Positions 1 to 13,492 of a stretch of 64,000 bases of DNA are shown here, one piece after another (the stretch's first letter is position 1; every line of letters starts with the position of its first letter). Where the stretch lies: positions 91,321,914 through 91,385,913 of the forward strand of contig CM043944.1 of NCBI GenBank assembly GCA_014529385.2, read 5' to 3'. The notes under the pieces were generated by a model. The model was not told where the DNA came from, made no database searches, and saw only the letters and a list, made by a program, of their open reading frames with translations. The stretch comes from Adiantum capillus-veneris (taxonomy: Eukaryota; Streptophyta; Polypodiopsida; Polypodiales; Pteridaceae). The position numbers and the translations under genes are program-made.

Positions 1-239
1 TTTGGAGATGGAGGAACATGGATCACGAGCCATGCTCCACCCCCCTTTTGCATTATGATTACATGGTCATATTTTGTCCAATGTGGGTAGTTCACTCGGA
101 GAAGTCACTTAATAATTATGTGACTATCACGTGAGTGCATTTTTTCTCACATTTTCACATACATAAGGGTATCGTATAATGGGATTGGGAAAAAAATTAT
201 AGATTGATTAGTAAAAGGTGTATTTTATTAGCAAAAAAT

Positions 240-455
240 TCATATATAAGGAGTTTTAAAAATAGCCCTTGAACGCACACAATATACACAATTTATACAC
301 AGTGAACCCCTTGAGGGAGTTGACTGATGAAATAATTCTTTAGCTTGGAGAGGTTCTGGTGCCCCTATAAACCTTGACAATTTGTAGATTTTCCATCTTG
401 GATTTGATCCGTGTGGTTGTTTTGGTGTTTTATTTGCAGTGTGAGCTATACACAT
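240..455 (-). repeat. Decayed repeat related to 1228-1340
   Basis: A 71-codon minus-strand reading frame is open here, but it is unlikely to be a gene. The stretch from about 247 to 352 resembles 1228-1340, sharing a run like aaggrgtttt...ccctttgaa and a later gtgmaccccytgagg. The second copy lies inside the gypsy integrase fragment, so this is probably another piece of the same retroelement family. No conserved domain is visible. The identification rests on a weak by-eye match. Confidence 0.3.
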
Positions 456-559
456 TTTCTCTTGATTAGTTAAGGATCATACTTGTGAAATTTGGTGTAG
501 TATGAATTCCCTGGGTGTTTGTATCATGTAAAATAGTAGCAGCTCACTCTAGACCACAA

Positions 560-562
<3 letters not shown>

Positions 563-611
<49 letters not shown>
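563..611. repeat. (CT)n microsatellite
   Basis: An uninterrupted TC/CT dinucleotide run of about 49 bp. It lies beside the integrase fragment and has no reading frame of interest. Confidence 0.97.
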
Positions 612-612
<1 letters not shown>

Positions 613-699
613 ACAAATAAAAATGAGTTGTACCTTGCCGCAATTTGCCTATATGTGCCCGACCTAGTCGGAGTGCTAAGTGTTTACTTACCTTGTTTG

Positions 700-1563
700 C
701 TATGGTTTATCATAGCATACCATCTGTAGCTCAAATAGTTCATCATTTGGATGCTCAATTGTTACTTGCCCTTGATTAGTTAGCGATAAATGATATCTCT
801 TTAATATGCAACCATTAATCCAGTTAGACATTTTGTCTCCCTCTAATGTTGCAAGTTTTATGGTGCCACTAGGTGATATGTTGCTAATCACAAACAGGAC
901 ATTACCTCGCTTTTGCAACTTTTCAGAGTGCTGATTCAAGGTATATACTAATACATTGCCCCCCTTTTGAAACTCCTTGATGATCACGTGTTGATCATGG
1001 AACTCTTTCATGTGCCATTTTTGTGCATAGATGGTAGCTCAGGGGGTTCACCTCTTAGATATGAAGTTAACACGTGAGTTCAAATGAATGGGTGTTTTCA
1101 TTGCCAATATTTAAAACTTTAACACGATAATATTAACATAAGGAGTTTTTAAATTGATTTTAGAGAAAAACCAAGAAGTTTTTGAAGAAAACAGGAATCA
1201 TTTTATTACCTTAAGCATATAAGCGAAAGGGGTTTTCTTAATACCCTTTGAATGTACATTATATGAATAGTTTCTTAAAGGTGCACCCCCTGAGGATGGT
1301 AGGAATGACTTTGAATTGCAATTCATCTAGCTTTTCTAGTTGAACAACCCTATCAGACAATCCATGTCCATCCGTTCTAAGTTTCTATCTACTTGTAGTG
1401 TAGGAATCAAGAATTCTATGAGCAGTATGGCATTAATCCCAAACACTATATTGAAAGGTGTTTTCTCAAGTGTTGTTTTATATGCAACTTGATACGACCA
1501 AAGAGCTGAATATAACTTCTGGTCCCCATCTGTTCTTGATTCATTGATTATTTTTGTGAGCAC
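700..1563 (-). pseudogene. Ty3/gypsy integrase fragment (decayed)
   Basis: Two minus-strand segments match, in order, the integrase at 35240-36139 in this window. Codons in 1336-1563 carry the core end (ALWSYQVAYKTTLEKTPF), and the LEKLDEL-like stretch follows at about 1296-1350. Codons in 700-1011 carry the C-terminal part (KEFQKGGNVLVYTLNQHSEK, KRGNVLFVISNISPSGT). The two are separated by about 280 bp of degenerate sequence with stops. RT, protease and gag are absent nearby, so this is a truncated relic. Family assignment is firm; activity is excluded by the stops and frame changes. Confidence 0.85.
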
Positions 1564-2756
1564 TATGCATAGAATGTTTTTGTGCTTTCCACTTATCCCT
1601 TCACTTAATTTGCATTGCTTTGGCTTCTGCCCACTTGGTCAAATATGATATATTGAGCATGCATCCTATATGCATGAGTTTAATCGAACACCGAGAAAGT
1701 TTTTTTGAGCAAAGTAAATCTTGAGCAGATCGAGTGTGATTATTTAGGGAGCTTTTTATTTAGAGCTTTTTGAAAAATTTTACATAATTTTCTCAAAATT
1801 TGATAGAAATATAGAGCTTTTAGAGAAGAGCTCTATAGGGTTTCTTCTCTTTGTCAAGTGTGCATCGATTCCAAGTTTAAAGACACACTAGTTTAGCCTC
1901 ATCAAAGCCAAACTTTTAGAGAGAGAGAATATTTTGTGAGAGACAACCAAATAAAGGAATGTGTGGCAAGAGACAAAACTTAAATATTTCAATCATTTAT
2001 TGAGAGTATTTTTACACATTGCTTCTTAGAGGAGAGAGAACCACAATATCCATCTCTTGATATACTTATTTCACTAAGTCTTAGGATTTTTGCAATGAGT
2101 GGAAACATTGTAAGTGACTCATAGATGCAAGTGTTGGTCAAATTCATAGATCAAGAAAGGAAGTAAAAGCATTGAGTGGCTACATCATATAAAAGCCTAT
2201 CGCACTTATAATAGTGAAAAATTGTTAACCTTGCAACATGAGGTGAAAAAATATAAGTAAGAGAAAGAGTTAGAGAAAACTAAAGAAAATCACAATCCCA
2301 ATAGTGCTCCATTACTAATTTGGGCTACATCTAAGATGGCAAATAAACAAACCATAATATAACAAAATAGAAAAGTAGATGTCTTTAGCATGTGGAAAAA
2401 ATCAATGCTAGTGAGATCCTAATTGTATTGATCCTAAGTGTTATCGGCTAGGCCAGGCTCCACAGTTGTAGCATTGAGAGTTGTTGTCTCATCCATACTA
2501 GGAATATGAGGTAGTCTAACCTCTCCATAGAGTTTAAGGTGATGCTTAAACACTATCATTTCTTTCTCTAATCATAAACAATGGTTTTGAAGCTTAGCAC
2601 ATGCAACTCCCAATCCACCACAGCTAGCAAATATGTCAATCACTAAAGCGTGATCACTAGTGAATGTCAAGAGTAGCCACCTAGCAAAGAAACTAGGTTA
2701 AGTCAATGTATTCATTATATACCTATTGATAAAATGTGAAAGATATGAATAATACT

Positions 2757-3965
2757 TTAATAATTCAATGCTTTGTTCTGCAATCCCTCGCAATTTTCCC
2801 TTATCGACAAATGTTCCATCTTCTCTCTCCACCAATTCCCCAAACATGCATCAAATGAATGCTTGTTAACAATCTCACCATCCTTCCTATCATTAACAGT
2901 GCGATTGCCCTTGCAATAGAATGTTCCTAAGAGAAATACCTCCATCTAAAAGACAAAAAATCAATATGCAATCCCAAAATTCACAGCTTCTCACATTGAA
3001 TCATATTAAATTTCTTACCCTTTCCCATGTGCTCTTGTACTTGTATCCCTAGGATATAATCAAAAGGATTTTTTGATAGGATTTGAAGCCCACCTTTTCA
3101 ACATGCTTACCTATAACCCCAAAGTGATGAGTAGAGCATAGAGTAATGTACCATTCTTGATCTGCAACTATCAGTGATGCTAGATATGCAAATTTCTTAC
3201 TTAAAGTGGTACAAAACTGATTCCAATCAGGAACCTATGGCAATATAAAGCCAGAGTAAATTATTCAAACCTTGTTGAATTTGAACTATCAACATGAAGT
3301 CGTGATAATACTGACAAGTACATACGACATCAAAATTAAAGCTCCCCATCAAAAATCTAGTAGGAAAATCAGCAAACACAAGGGAGGCAACAAGGTGACT
3401 CTCCTCACCTTCCAATGTCAAATTGTTAATATTTAAATCCCGCAAAAATTGAAGTATCCTAAGACCCACCATTTGTAAAATAATGGAATTATTATTTTGT
3501 ATGCATTTGTGTAGCTAAGGGGGTACAAAAGAACCATTACTACTATACTTACTTGGACTCATCAACATGAGAACTTTTGCATAGATCAAGTCGTTTTGCA
3601 TGAATTATGGTGTCACTCTTTGTCAATGACTCATCTAATTGAAAACGATAGATGTAAGCATTAGCAATGTAAAAAAAATTAGTATAGCAAAAGTACCTTC
3701 TACTCTCTCTCCATGTTATTCTTTTCTAGTGAGGTCTTCATGGTTTCCCCTGTGCCTTCTTTGGAATAATAAAATGCATGAACTCAAGCCTTTTCTTGAT
3801 TGAACAACTCATGGAGGGCTCAATAATTGTCTTCCCTTTCTTCAGTATGGAAATTCCAGCTTTAGAGGAGTTTCCTCTCTTAGAAGATACACATTTATTG
3901 GAGGCAGATTCATCCTCCTCCATGGTGGCTCCTACTACAAACACATTGGATTGTACTAAAAACAC
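2757..3965 (-). pseudogene. Broken coding-like region of unknown family
   Basis: Three minus-strand open stretches (3738-3965, 3227-3472, 2757-2945) lie in line and read like remnants of one protein, including VASLVFADFPTRFL and a lysine-rich GKTIIEPSMSCSIKKRLEF. They are separated by stops and frame changes. No family is recognised. The region lies between the candidate transposon ends and upstream of, and opposite to, the MULE-like segment, so it may be a second, accessory transposon gene. That is inference from position only. Confidence 0.3.
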
Positions 3966-4032
3966 AATAATGAGTAATCAATAAAAAACTCTAATAATTG
4001 AATGACCTCTTATTTATTAAGTGAATAAACAT

Positions 4033-4110
4033 ACCACATTAGGCAAAATTTGGACTCACAAAGGGGCCCTCTACAGAGTTTGACTTAACCTCTCTCTACC
4101 AAAACGGGCA
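4033..4110 (+). repeat. Copy of the foldback-element terminus
   Basis: This stretch contains the core aatttggactcacaaagggg and continues with a gagtttgactt...cctctct segment. It matches the left end of the foldback element at 18137 (and its inverted right end near 18566). Only one end is present here; no inverted partner was seen between 4.1 and 7 kb. It may be a truncated copy, or the terminus of a related larger element. Confidence 0.65.
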
Positions 4111-4124
4111 CGACAACTATTAAT

Positions 4125-6579
4125 GGATTCATTGACAAAGGACATGAAGACACAATCAATGAGTTTGAGATGAATAACTTTTTGGAAGAACTAATTCCTC
4201 TCGTGCAAACCCAAAGGCAAGTCTTTTATTTGGGTACTCAAGATTTGCTAAAATAATTTAGCTTTAATTATTTTATTTCATTTGCAGGTTTAAGAGAATT
4301 TGTGGCTTGAGAAAAAAGAACCACTAATCTAGCTATTGGAGTTGGTTATGAAAACATTTTGTGATTAAAAGAGATGCATGTTCCCATTTTTTCATGGGAG
4401 CAGTTTTCCAGGACAAGGGACAATTTCAAAGAAGTGTTTTTTGTTCCAAATATCTACAAAAGGCATGGCTCTGGAGTGGATCTTGTGAATTGCATGAGGA
4501 GAGCAGGATTTGGGGACTTAAAAGATGCTTGGGTACATTTTTATTACACCCATAGACTTGATGGATGGGCTACAATGTCTTGTTCTATATATGATCCTTG
4601 GTACGTTGTGTTTCATTTTTATACTTTTCCTATACTAGTTAGCATGCATTGCTAATCAAATTGAATGAAGTTTAAGAAGCCTCATGGTCATTACAATCTG
4701 TGAAACCAAGGAGGAAGATGTTGATTCACAAATACTATTTTGGAAAAATCTCAATGCAATAATGCAACAAGAAGGATATCCAAGCAGACTTTGCTGGGTT
4801 CATGGCTGATGAGGCTGGTGCAAATTGGAATGCATAAGGACAATTTATAATAGAGGTTTTGACAATGTGTTGGTCGGACATGAGTGCTTGTTTGTTTCAC
4901 TAGGAACAAAGCATGCAAAAATACACCAAGAGATATGTATTGCCACAGTTTAGACAAGATCACATACAATTGTGTGAGGCATGGAGACTCTCAAAGAAAG
5001 ATAATGCGGAAGCACAAGCTTCCTTAAAAAAGGATTGGTGGAAAAAATGTGGGGTTCTAACTGAAAATGTAAGACGGATTGGTTTACATGGTGGGAAGAT
5101 TGAATATACAATGGGGATCTCTATATAAGGTATGCATATCTCTTGCTAATTTTATACTCCTACTTTTTGCTTGTCAAGTTATAATATTCAGCTTAGCTCA
5201 AGTTGGTAGTTCATATAAAAATTTGTGAGGACTCTTATACCCCATGGCAAAGAGCTCACATTCCTAATACCAATCTATCAGGAAGTGTGCATGCAAGTTG
5301 GTTATCAAGAGAAGGTGGAGCCCACAAGATTTCTCTCTTTGATGCTTGTGTTACAAATGTTATCAATGCTTACATGCAATGTGCAAAGTTTCTTGGGTTT
5401 GATACTGGAAGCTTCTTAAAAACATCTCAAGGGGAGACACTGCAACACCCACTTTTGCAGGGAATGTTGTGCAAGCTGCTGTAGCTGGCCCCCCTTTCTT
5501 TGAGCAACCAGCTGTTCATGGAGACAATGAGATAGTGCAAAGGAAAAAGAGAGGGAGTGATGCAGCTAGCTCTCACAAACTCGATTTTGTAATGGAGTCA
5601 AGACAAAGAAAGCAAAGAGGAAGACCAAGGCAAATCAATTTTGTGTCAGAAAAAGAAGGTTTTCCAATTCCAAATCAAAAACATTCTTCCACTATTCTTG
5701 AGGAGCCTTGCATCCAAAAGCTTCATATGCAGTTGGAGGACAACTTGGTGCACATAATGTATTGGAGAAAAACATATAAAACCATGTGGGCTATCAAAAA
5801 AATGCCTTTGCATTGTAAACAAAAATGCTTTGGTATGGTTAAAAATCAAAAGTGCCCCGCTTACATAGAAAGAAAATGTCCAAGTAATGTGGCACCTTCT
5901 TTTTGGTCAGAAAGAGAATAAAATGGAAAAAAAATATCTCAATAGATGTGGTTTTGCAACCATGATGTTGAGCATACATGGAATGTGGACAAGAAGGTGA
6001 AAATTGTTCCTCAATTACCTCAAATTTGGCTTGTTGCAAAAGGCACAAATATAACTATCTTTGCATTAGAGCAATTGCACAAAGCAGGTTTTGCATTGCA
6101 GACTGATATAGTATCACATACAAATCGTCAAAATGCAGGACAAGTCCACATCAAAGATAGAAGGGAAGTTAAGTCTCCCTCTAGCAAGAGAACCAAAAAA
6201 ATGGAGACATGTATATACAAAGAGGTTGAGAAAAAGATTGCTAAGGCTATAGAATTACATGCAGTCTTTATAGAGGAAACTTGTGTGAAAAGAGATGAGT
6301 ACGTGCAATTTCATATATTAACAGAATCCCACTATTAGTTCACATCAAAAGTGGGCCATCTTTCTCGTGCCCGAACTTTCAGAAGAGGGAAGAAAATGGG
6401 AGGCCTTTCTTGGCCTACAAGCATCTCTCTTTCATATACATTCAAGTACTTGGTCTTCATCAGCATCAACGTATGAGTATGCATCAGCCAACACTACAAG
6501 TTTGATATCTACATTTTATTTTAAATCAGCCATGCTTAATGCAGGCTTCAAATGGGAGCAATGCGAAGAGATTTCATAG
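4125..6579 (+). pseudogene. MULE-like transposase pseudogene with exon-like blocks
   Basis: A row of plus-strand blocks reads as one protein interrupted by stops, frame changes and possible introns. The blocks are: about 4125-4250; 4292-4600, starting after a TTTCATTTGCAG acceptor-like site; 4760-5125, ending at a GTATGC donor-like site; 5195-5920; 5946-6338; and 6367-6579. The block near 4780-4920 reads DFAGFMADEAGANWNA, then in another frame SACLFH and QSMQKYTKRYVLPQF. This spacing of an acidic residue followed by a Cys-x2-His cluster resembles the core of MULE transposases. The Trp usually expected after CxxH is a TAG stop at about 4903. Later blocks carry IPNTNLSGSVHASWL and a basic RKQRGRPRQINF stretch. 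The protein is clearly non-functional; family assignment is moderate. Confidence 0.55.
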
Positions 6580-7003
6580 TATATTGTGAACTCCATTGGT
6601 TAAGAAGTCTTCAAACTTTTCTATGTTTTCCAAAGTAGGTGTTGGATTTTGGAAGTCTCTCATTATGATAGTCATATTATTTACCAGGTTCACCCCCATC
6701 TCTTAGAGAATGTTTTTGGAGTCGTCTTTGTAGACCTTATGGGATTGTACTACTAGAAAAAATTTATCTCACAACAACTCATCTTTTCTTCATCATACAA
6801 TGTGTGTTTCTCTCTCATTATTTTGTGTGCTCTCTCTCTAGAATGTTAAGTTCTTTTAATGTCCCTTGTATGCATGGGTACAATTTACTCTAAACAATTA
6901 GCTAGAATCAAGTGACTTGTCAGAAAATCTCTAGAAAAAATCAAAAAGCTCTATAATTTATGGAAAAGATCTAAGTGAAAAGCTCCCTTTTTTAACACCC
7001 CCA

Positions 7004-9472
<2,469 letters not shown>

Positions 9473-9544
9473 GGACACTATATTGAAAACTCTATTTTGT
9501 CAAAGTTGCTAAAGCACTAGTTCTCATGGCAAGGTGAACATTTG

Positions 9545-9645
<101 letters not shown>

Positions 9646-9676
9646 CTCTTGTAGCACATGCAAAGGGGAGAAGATC

Positions 9677-9891
9677 CAAAACCAGCATACATAGCTACAT
9701 ATCTGTTGCAAGAAATGGAATAAATTCTCATTTGAACGTTAAAGGAGTATAGGATGTTTTTGCCTGGTCCTATAAAGATCTCAAGGGAGTGGATCCTGAA
9801 ATATGTCAGCATACTATTCCTATGAGAGATGACGCTAAGTCGAGCATACAATGGCTGTACACCTACAATGAGACATTCGTTAAGAAGATCA

Positions 9892-9898
<7 letters not shown>
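9677..9898 (+). pseudogene. Gypsy reverse-transcriptase fragment
   Basis: From 9753 the plus strand encodes DVFAWSYKDLKGVDPEICQH and, further on, TIPMRDDAKSS and YTYNETFVKKIK. This is nearly the same as the N-terminal part of RT in the large element (37564-38310, minus). Upstream, 9677-9752 matches the PVYIATDL...LLREYR stretch in shifted frames with stops. Similarity ends where the coding sequence meets the GA run at 9895, at the KEEIDKL position. It is a short captured fragment with no catalytic aspartates. Confidence 0.9.

Positions 9899-9981
<83 letters not shown>
9895..9981. repeat. (GA)n microsatellite
   Basis: A pure GA run of 87 bp that begins inside the RT fragment, where the coding sequence is already AG-rich. 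It probably expanded from that sequence. It is the reverse complement of the CT run at 9548-9643. Confidence 0.97.
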
Positions 9982-9983
<2 letters not shown>

Positions 9984-10614
9984 TAATTCGGTAGGTTGGC
10001 TATGGTGGATTTCTTCTCTCACTTCTATGCCATAGCTTGCATGCTTGCTATCCACTGTCAATCTCACTCAAGGACATAGCAAGCATTTCCAAAGAGACTT
10101 AGCCCGCCAATAAACATACATGCAAGACAGGAAGTAGACGAGTTTACCCGAGTTGTCCATGGAACCTCAAAAAATCAACCAATTTCCCACCTTTGGATCC
10201 CTGCATCATACATGAGGGGTGGTTTTGGAAGGAAAGGTTGCATGAAACAAATTTTTAAGAGATGCAAGGATCTTCGTTTCATGAGGGAGGCAGATGTAGA
10301 GAGTACTCCGATAAGAAGGCACACAAATGAGCATTACATACCTTCATCCTTGCAATATACATGATGATCGATTGTGGAAGGAAAGGGTGCATGCAACGAA
10401 GTAATTAGAGACTCATTTCATGAGGTACATACCTTCATCCATGAGTACTCTGGCAGACACAAAGCTAAAACTATTGGAATCATAGAACAAAATATGTACT
10501 AATGTGGGATCTATACACAAATATGGCTCTGTTTATGATAAAAGGAGCTACAGAGCTCTTTGTAAAATAGATATTTAAGGTATATATACTATAGAAGAAT
10601 GTTCCAATTTGTAG
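9982..10614. other. No gene; weak local duplication
   Basis: No supported coding region. Two related stretches, around 10200-10255 (gggtggttttggaaggaaa) and 10360-10400 (gattgtggaaggaaagggtg), together with repeated 'cataccttcatcc' strings at about 10340 and 10430, suggest an old local duplication. Confidence 0.4.
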
Positions 10615-10632
10615 TGAGAGAGAGAGAGGGGG

Positions 10633-10702
<70 letters not shown>
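10615..10702. repeat. (GA)n microsatellite with short poly-G
   Basis: A GA run interrupted near its start by eight G residues (about 10628-10635). On the opposite strand it looks like a smaller version of the TC plus poly-C array at 8369-8550. Confidence 0.96.
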
Positions 10703-10707
<5 letters not shown>

Positions 10708-11040
10708 CCTCTGCCAAGAAAAGGTAGTGGAGATGGGAAATCAGTTGGTGAAAGAATGAGGATAAGATCCATATGTTGAGTGTAGATGAGCGAGTCTTAC
10801 CATGCACCGAGCAAACTTTACTGAGCAAAAGAAAAACCCGAGCGAGACCTCAAGTGCCCTTGACAAGTTCCACTCATCCTCTCTATCCACAAAAGGCTAT
10901 TAATCAAGTGCTATTATGAACCACGACATGGGAACTGGAATGAATTCCCCCGTTCAGTGCTTTACTCCGCGTTACTGCACTAACACGGCAGGTTTATCAT
11001 AAGGGATAATGAGGGATAGTGAAGGAGTGCAAAAGACATA

Positions 11041-11047
11041 TTTTTTT
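11041..11047 (-). other. Short A-run downstream of the UBL5 pseudogene
   Basis: Read on the minus strand this is a run of seven A residues about 50-60 nt beyond the end of the UBL5-like reading. It could be the remains of a poly(A) tail from retrocopying, but it is too short to be decisive. Confidence 0.3.
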
Positions 11048-11104
11048 AATATATTATTTCAAGTGAAGTTATGTACATCATGAGGCCTTGCATTGTTGTT
11101 CTAT

Positions 11105-11295
11105 GACAACACTTCTCACTCCTTGAGGGTGATGTGATCCTTGTAGATGTTGTACAGCTTCTAGATGCAGATCTTCTCAGGGCATTTGCATGTTTGCACA
11201 ACAAAAAGCTTCTTAAGGTTGCATATGGTGTCGTCTTCATTGCATTTAACTTTGACTTTCTTGCCAGGCCTGTCATTGAGCATCACATCGATCAT
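11105..11295 (-). pseudogene. UBL5: UBL5/HUB1 ubiquitin-like pseudogene
   Basis: From the ATG at 11295 the minus strand reads a protein aligned end to end with UBL5 (HUB1), the 73-residue ubiquitin-like modifier that binds spliceosomal proteins without being conjugated. Visible blocks are [32 protein letters not shown], then after a stop LYNIYKDHITLKE. The stop between CPEKICI and LYNIYKDHITLKE is a TAG and the stop after LKE is a TGA; beyond that the frame is lost. UBL5 is very strongly conserved, so two internal stops and a missing C-terminus mean a dead copy. No intron interrupts it, and a short A-run follows at 11041-11047, which fits a retrocopy but does not prove one. Confidence 0.85.
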
Positions 11296-12133
11296 CTTTC
11301 CATATCATACTCAAGCGTCTTGCGATAGGGTTATTGCTAAGTAACGAAGCTTTGACTCCATTATAACTGCATGCTTTTGGATATGCACCTTTGTATTACT
11401 CCTGGGTACTAATATGTTATCTTGCGAGAAGCTTGAGATACAGGGAGGGTGATCATCATCTGTCCATTATGTGGAAAGTAAATTGCATTACTTGAAATGC
11501 TCAAAGAGCCAAATGCGTACATCTAGTCTCCGCCAAGCACAACATCAAAGGCAGGACCTGGAACCCGAACACATCAGAAGCATACTCTTGAATGCGGAAA
11601 GGGGAGACCATAAAAGAGCCAAGCATCATGCATGACAATACTGGATGCCGCAATAAGCAGCTGCTCGCAGCGTTTTCCAGCGGTGGAGGAGAAGCGTAGG
11701 CGCTCTCTCCATGGCCTTGGTTTGCACGAAACCGGGTGAAGGGTTGTTGGACAAGAAGAAAGCTCAAGGTATATTTCGGTAGGCAGTCGTCCTCGCCATA
11801 CGCCAACAACAATACATTGATCCGGCAGGACATTTCTTGAGGCTCGTCGGGCTATCCTCTCTCTCTCTCACACACACACACATACATACATACACACACG
11901 GTCTCTTCTCCCTTTCTTTTTGTGTCTCGCAATGTGAGATCCCTGCGTGTCTATCTCGCGAGCTTGTGGAAACCCCTGATGTAGTGAAGGCAGGTGAAAA
12001 CATCCTTTTTGGGAGGTGACAACATTCTTTTTGGGGGGTAGGAGGGTAGGCGAATATTCGTCTAGAATCTCGTTTTTTTAAATTAGAAGAGCAGCACAGT
12101 AGGCAATTATTACGGGCTCCTTGTGGACTTCCT
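11296..12133. other. No supported gene; short CT/CA tract
   Basis: A 110-codon and a 193-codon minus-strand frame overlap here (11501-11833, 11764-12345) but show no domain, and one of them runs through a mixed CT-CA-TACA simple tract at 11861-11898. Nothing else is recognised. Confidence 0.4.
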
Positions 12134-12193
12134 TTGGGACAGTGCTCGAAACAATCCCGCGCCGGCGCGGGACTGTTTCGAGCACTGTCCCAA
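12134..12193. repeat. Loopless 60-bp palindrome
   Basis: Two 30-bp arms meet at gcgcc|ggcgc with no loop. Each arm carries GGGACAGTGCTCGAAACA followed by (A/G)TCCCGCGCC. Only one pair is mismatched (an A-C opposition). The GC content is far above the flanks. It could extrude as a cruciform or fold as a hairpin if transcribed. It has no spacer, so it is not a normal miRNA precursor, and it has no T-run that would suggest a terminator. Confidence 0.95.
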
Positions 12194-12346
12194 GTATGAA
12201 TGAGAAGGAATCTGTGGAGTGGTAGAATGCATGTGCAGGTGTCAGAGTCTAGGTGCCATAGGCTGGAGGCAGTAAGGAGTGCGACATTATCACAGGGTGT
12301 GATCAATGTTGCCGGCGCTGCAGAGATTCTACCTACACATTCCAAC

Positions 12347-12639
<293 letters not shown>

Positions 12640-12643
<4 letters not shown>

Positions 12644-13452
12644 TATATTTGGCTCGACACGTACTGCCCGTGTTCGGGAAAAATGTTTCTCAGCTTAATA
12701 TCGTGCCATTTTCAATTTCCAAAATGCCAGTTGAACGCAAGGGAAAAAGGAAAAATTCCGTCCCAAAATAGAGAAAAATAGTGTAAAAACTTGAAAAAGC
12801 AACCTAATTTTTTAGAATTTCCTCTTGGCAAATTCAAGGAAAGGAATTTTGTATGTTTGGAAGAATGATTTTTCCCGAACACTGCCTACTGCCCTTACAT
12901 GTGTGTCCATGCATGAACCCATGTCTCTTCACGCACATGGACTTTCCTCACGATGGTGACGCACGAGAGACAGAGGGAGAGAGACGTGTGGGTGCACAAG
13001 AAAGACACAAAGAGAAAGAGCCTTTGACCCTCTAATCTAGTATTTTCTCAAAATCTATGAACATATTCGCATCTGAGTTTTATTCATTTCTTAAAGGTCT
13101 CTTGGGATAGTTTCCTATGACATTAAAATACTACTCTTCCTCTTCTCCTTCGAAAGACTACCTTGCCATCCTTGCTACCATTTAAAAATGATGGTTTCAA
13201 ATTCAAGCTTGACACCACCTATTCGGATGGGGCTCTCATGACCACTCCGACTATTGCATCAAACTGCACCTAGGTACAATACTTGACATTAAAAATGTAA
13301 TGCTTGCATTGCTCCACAATCTCTGTACCTGCCAACTCCTCAGAAGCACATTTCCAAGGCATCCCATCCCCCCGTCCCTCAGCACGAAGTCTGCTTACCC
13401 CTGCTATTCCACGTGCACAGCCGTGTCCACCACCCGTAGCCCTACCCACTCC

Positions 13453-13453
<1 letters not shown>
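12640..13453. other. No supported gene
   Basis: Short frames only. No domain, RNA gene or repeat array was recognised. Confidence 0.45.

Positions 13454-13489
<36 letters not shown>
13454..13489. repeat. (AC)n microsatellite
   Basis: A pure AC run of about 36 bp. Confidence 0.95.

Positions 13490-13492
<3 letters not shown>

Larger units (their letters stand above)
1740..7003. mobile_element. Possible MULE-type DNA transposon, decayed
   Basis: At about 1745-1790 the sequence reads tttagggagctttttattta-gagctttttg. At about 6935-7003 the reverse complement reads aaagggagcttttcacttagatctttt with a further agagctttttg. The two ends are therefore imperfect inverted repeats of roughly 60-80 bp, enclosing the broken transposase at 4.1-6.6 kb. 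I could not find a clean 9-bp target duplication, so the borders are approximate. The alternative is chance similarity between AT-rich flanks. Confidence 0.35.

Noticed and set aside
12134-12193. Palindrome as a miRNA precursor or a terminator
   Set aside because: There is no loop or spacer and no T-run, and plant miRNA precursors have imperfect arms with a loop.
11501-12345. Two overlapping minus-strand ORFs of 110 and 193 codons
   Set aside because: One crosses a simple CT/CA tract, neither has a recognisable motif, and no splice or promoter signals tie them together.
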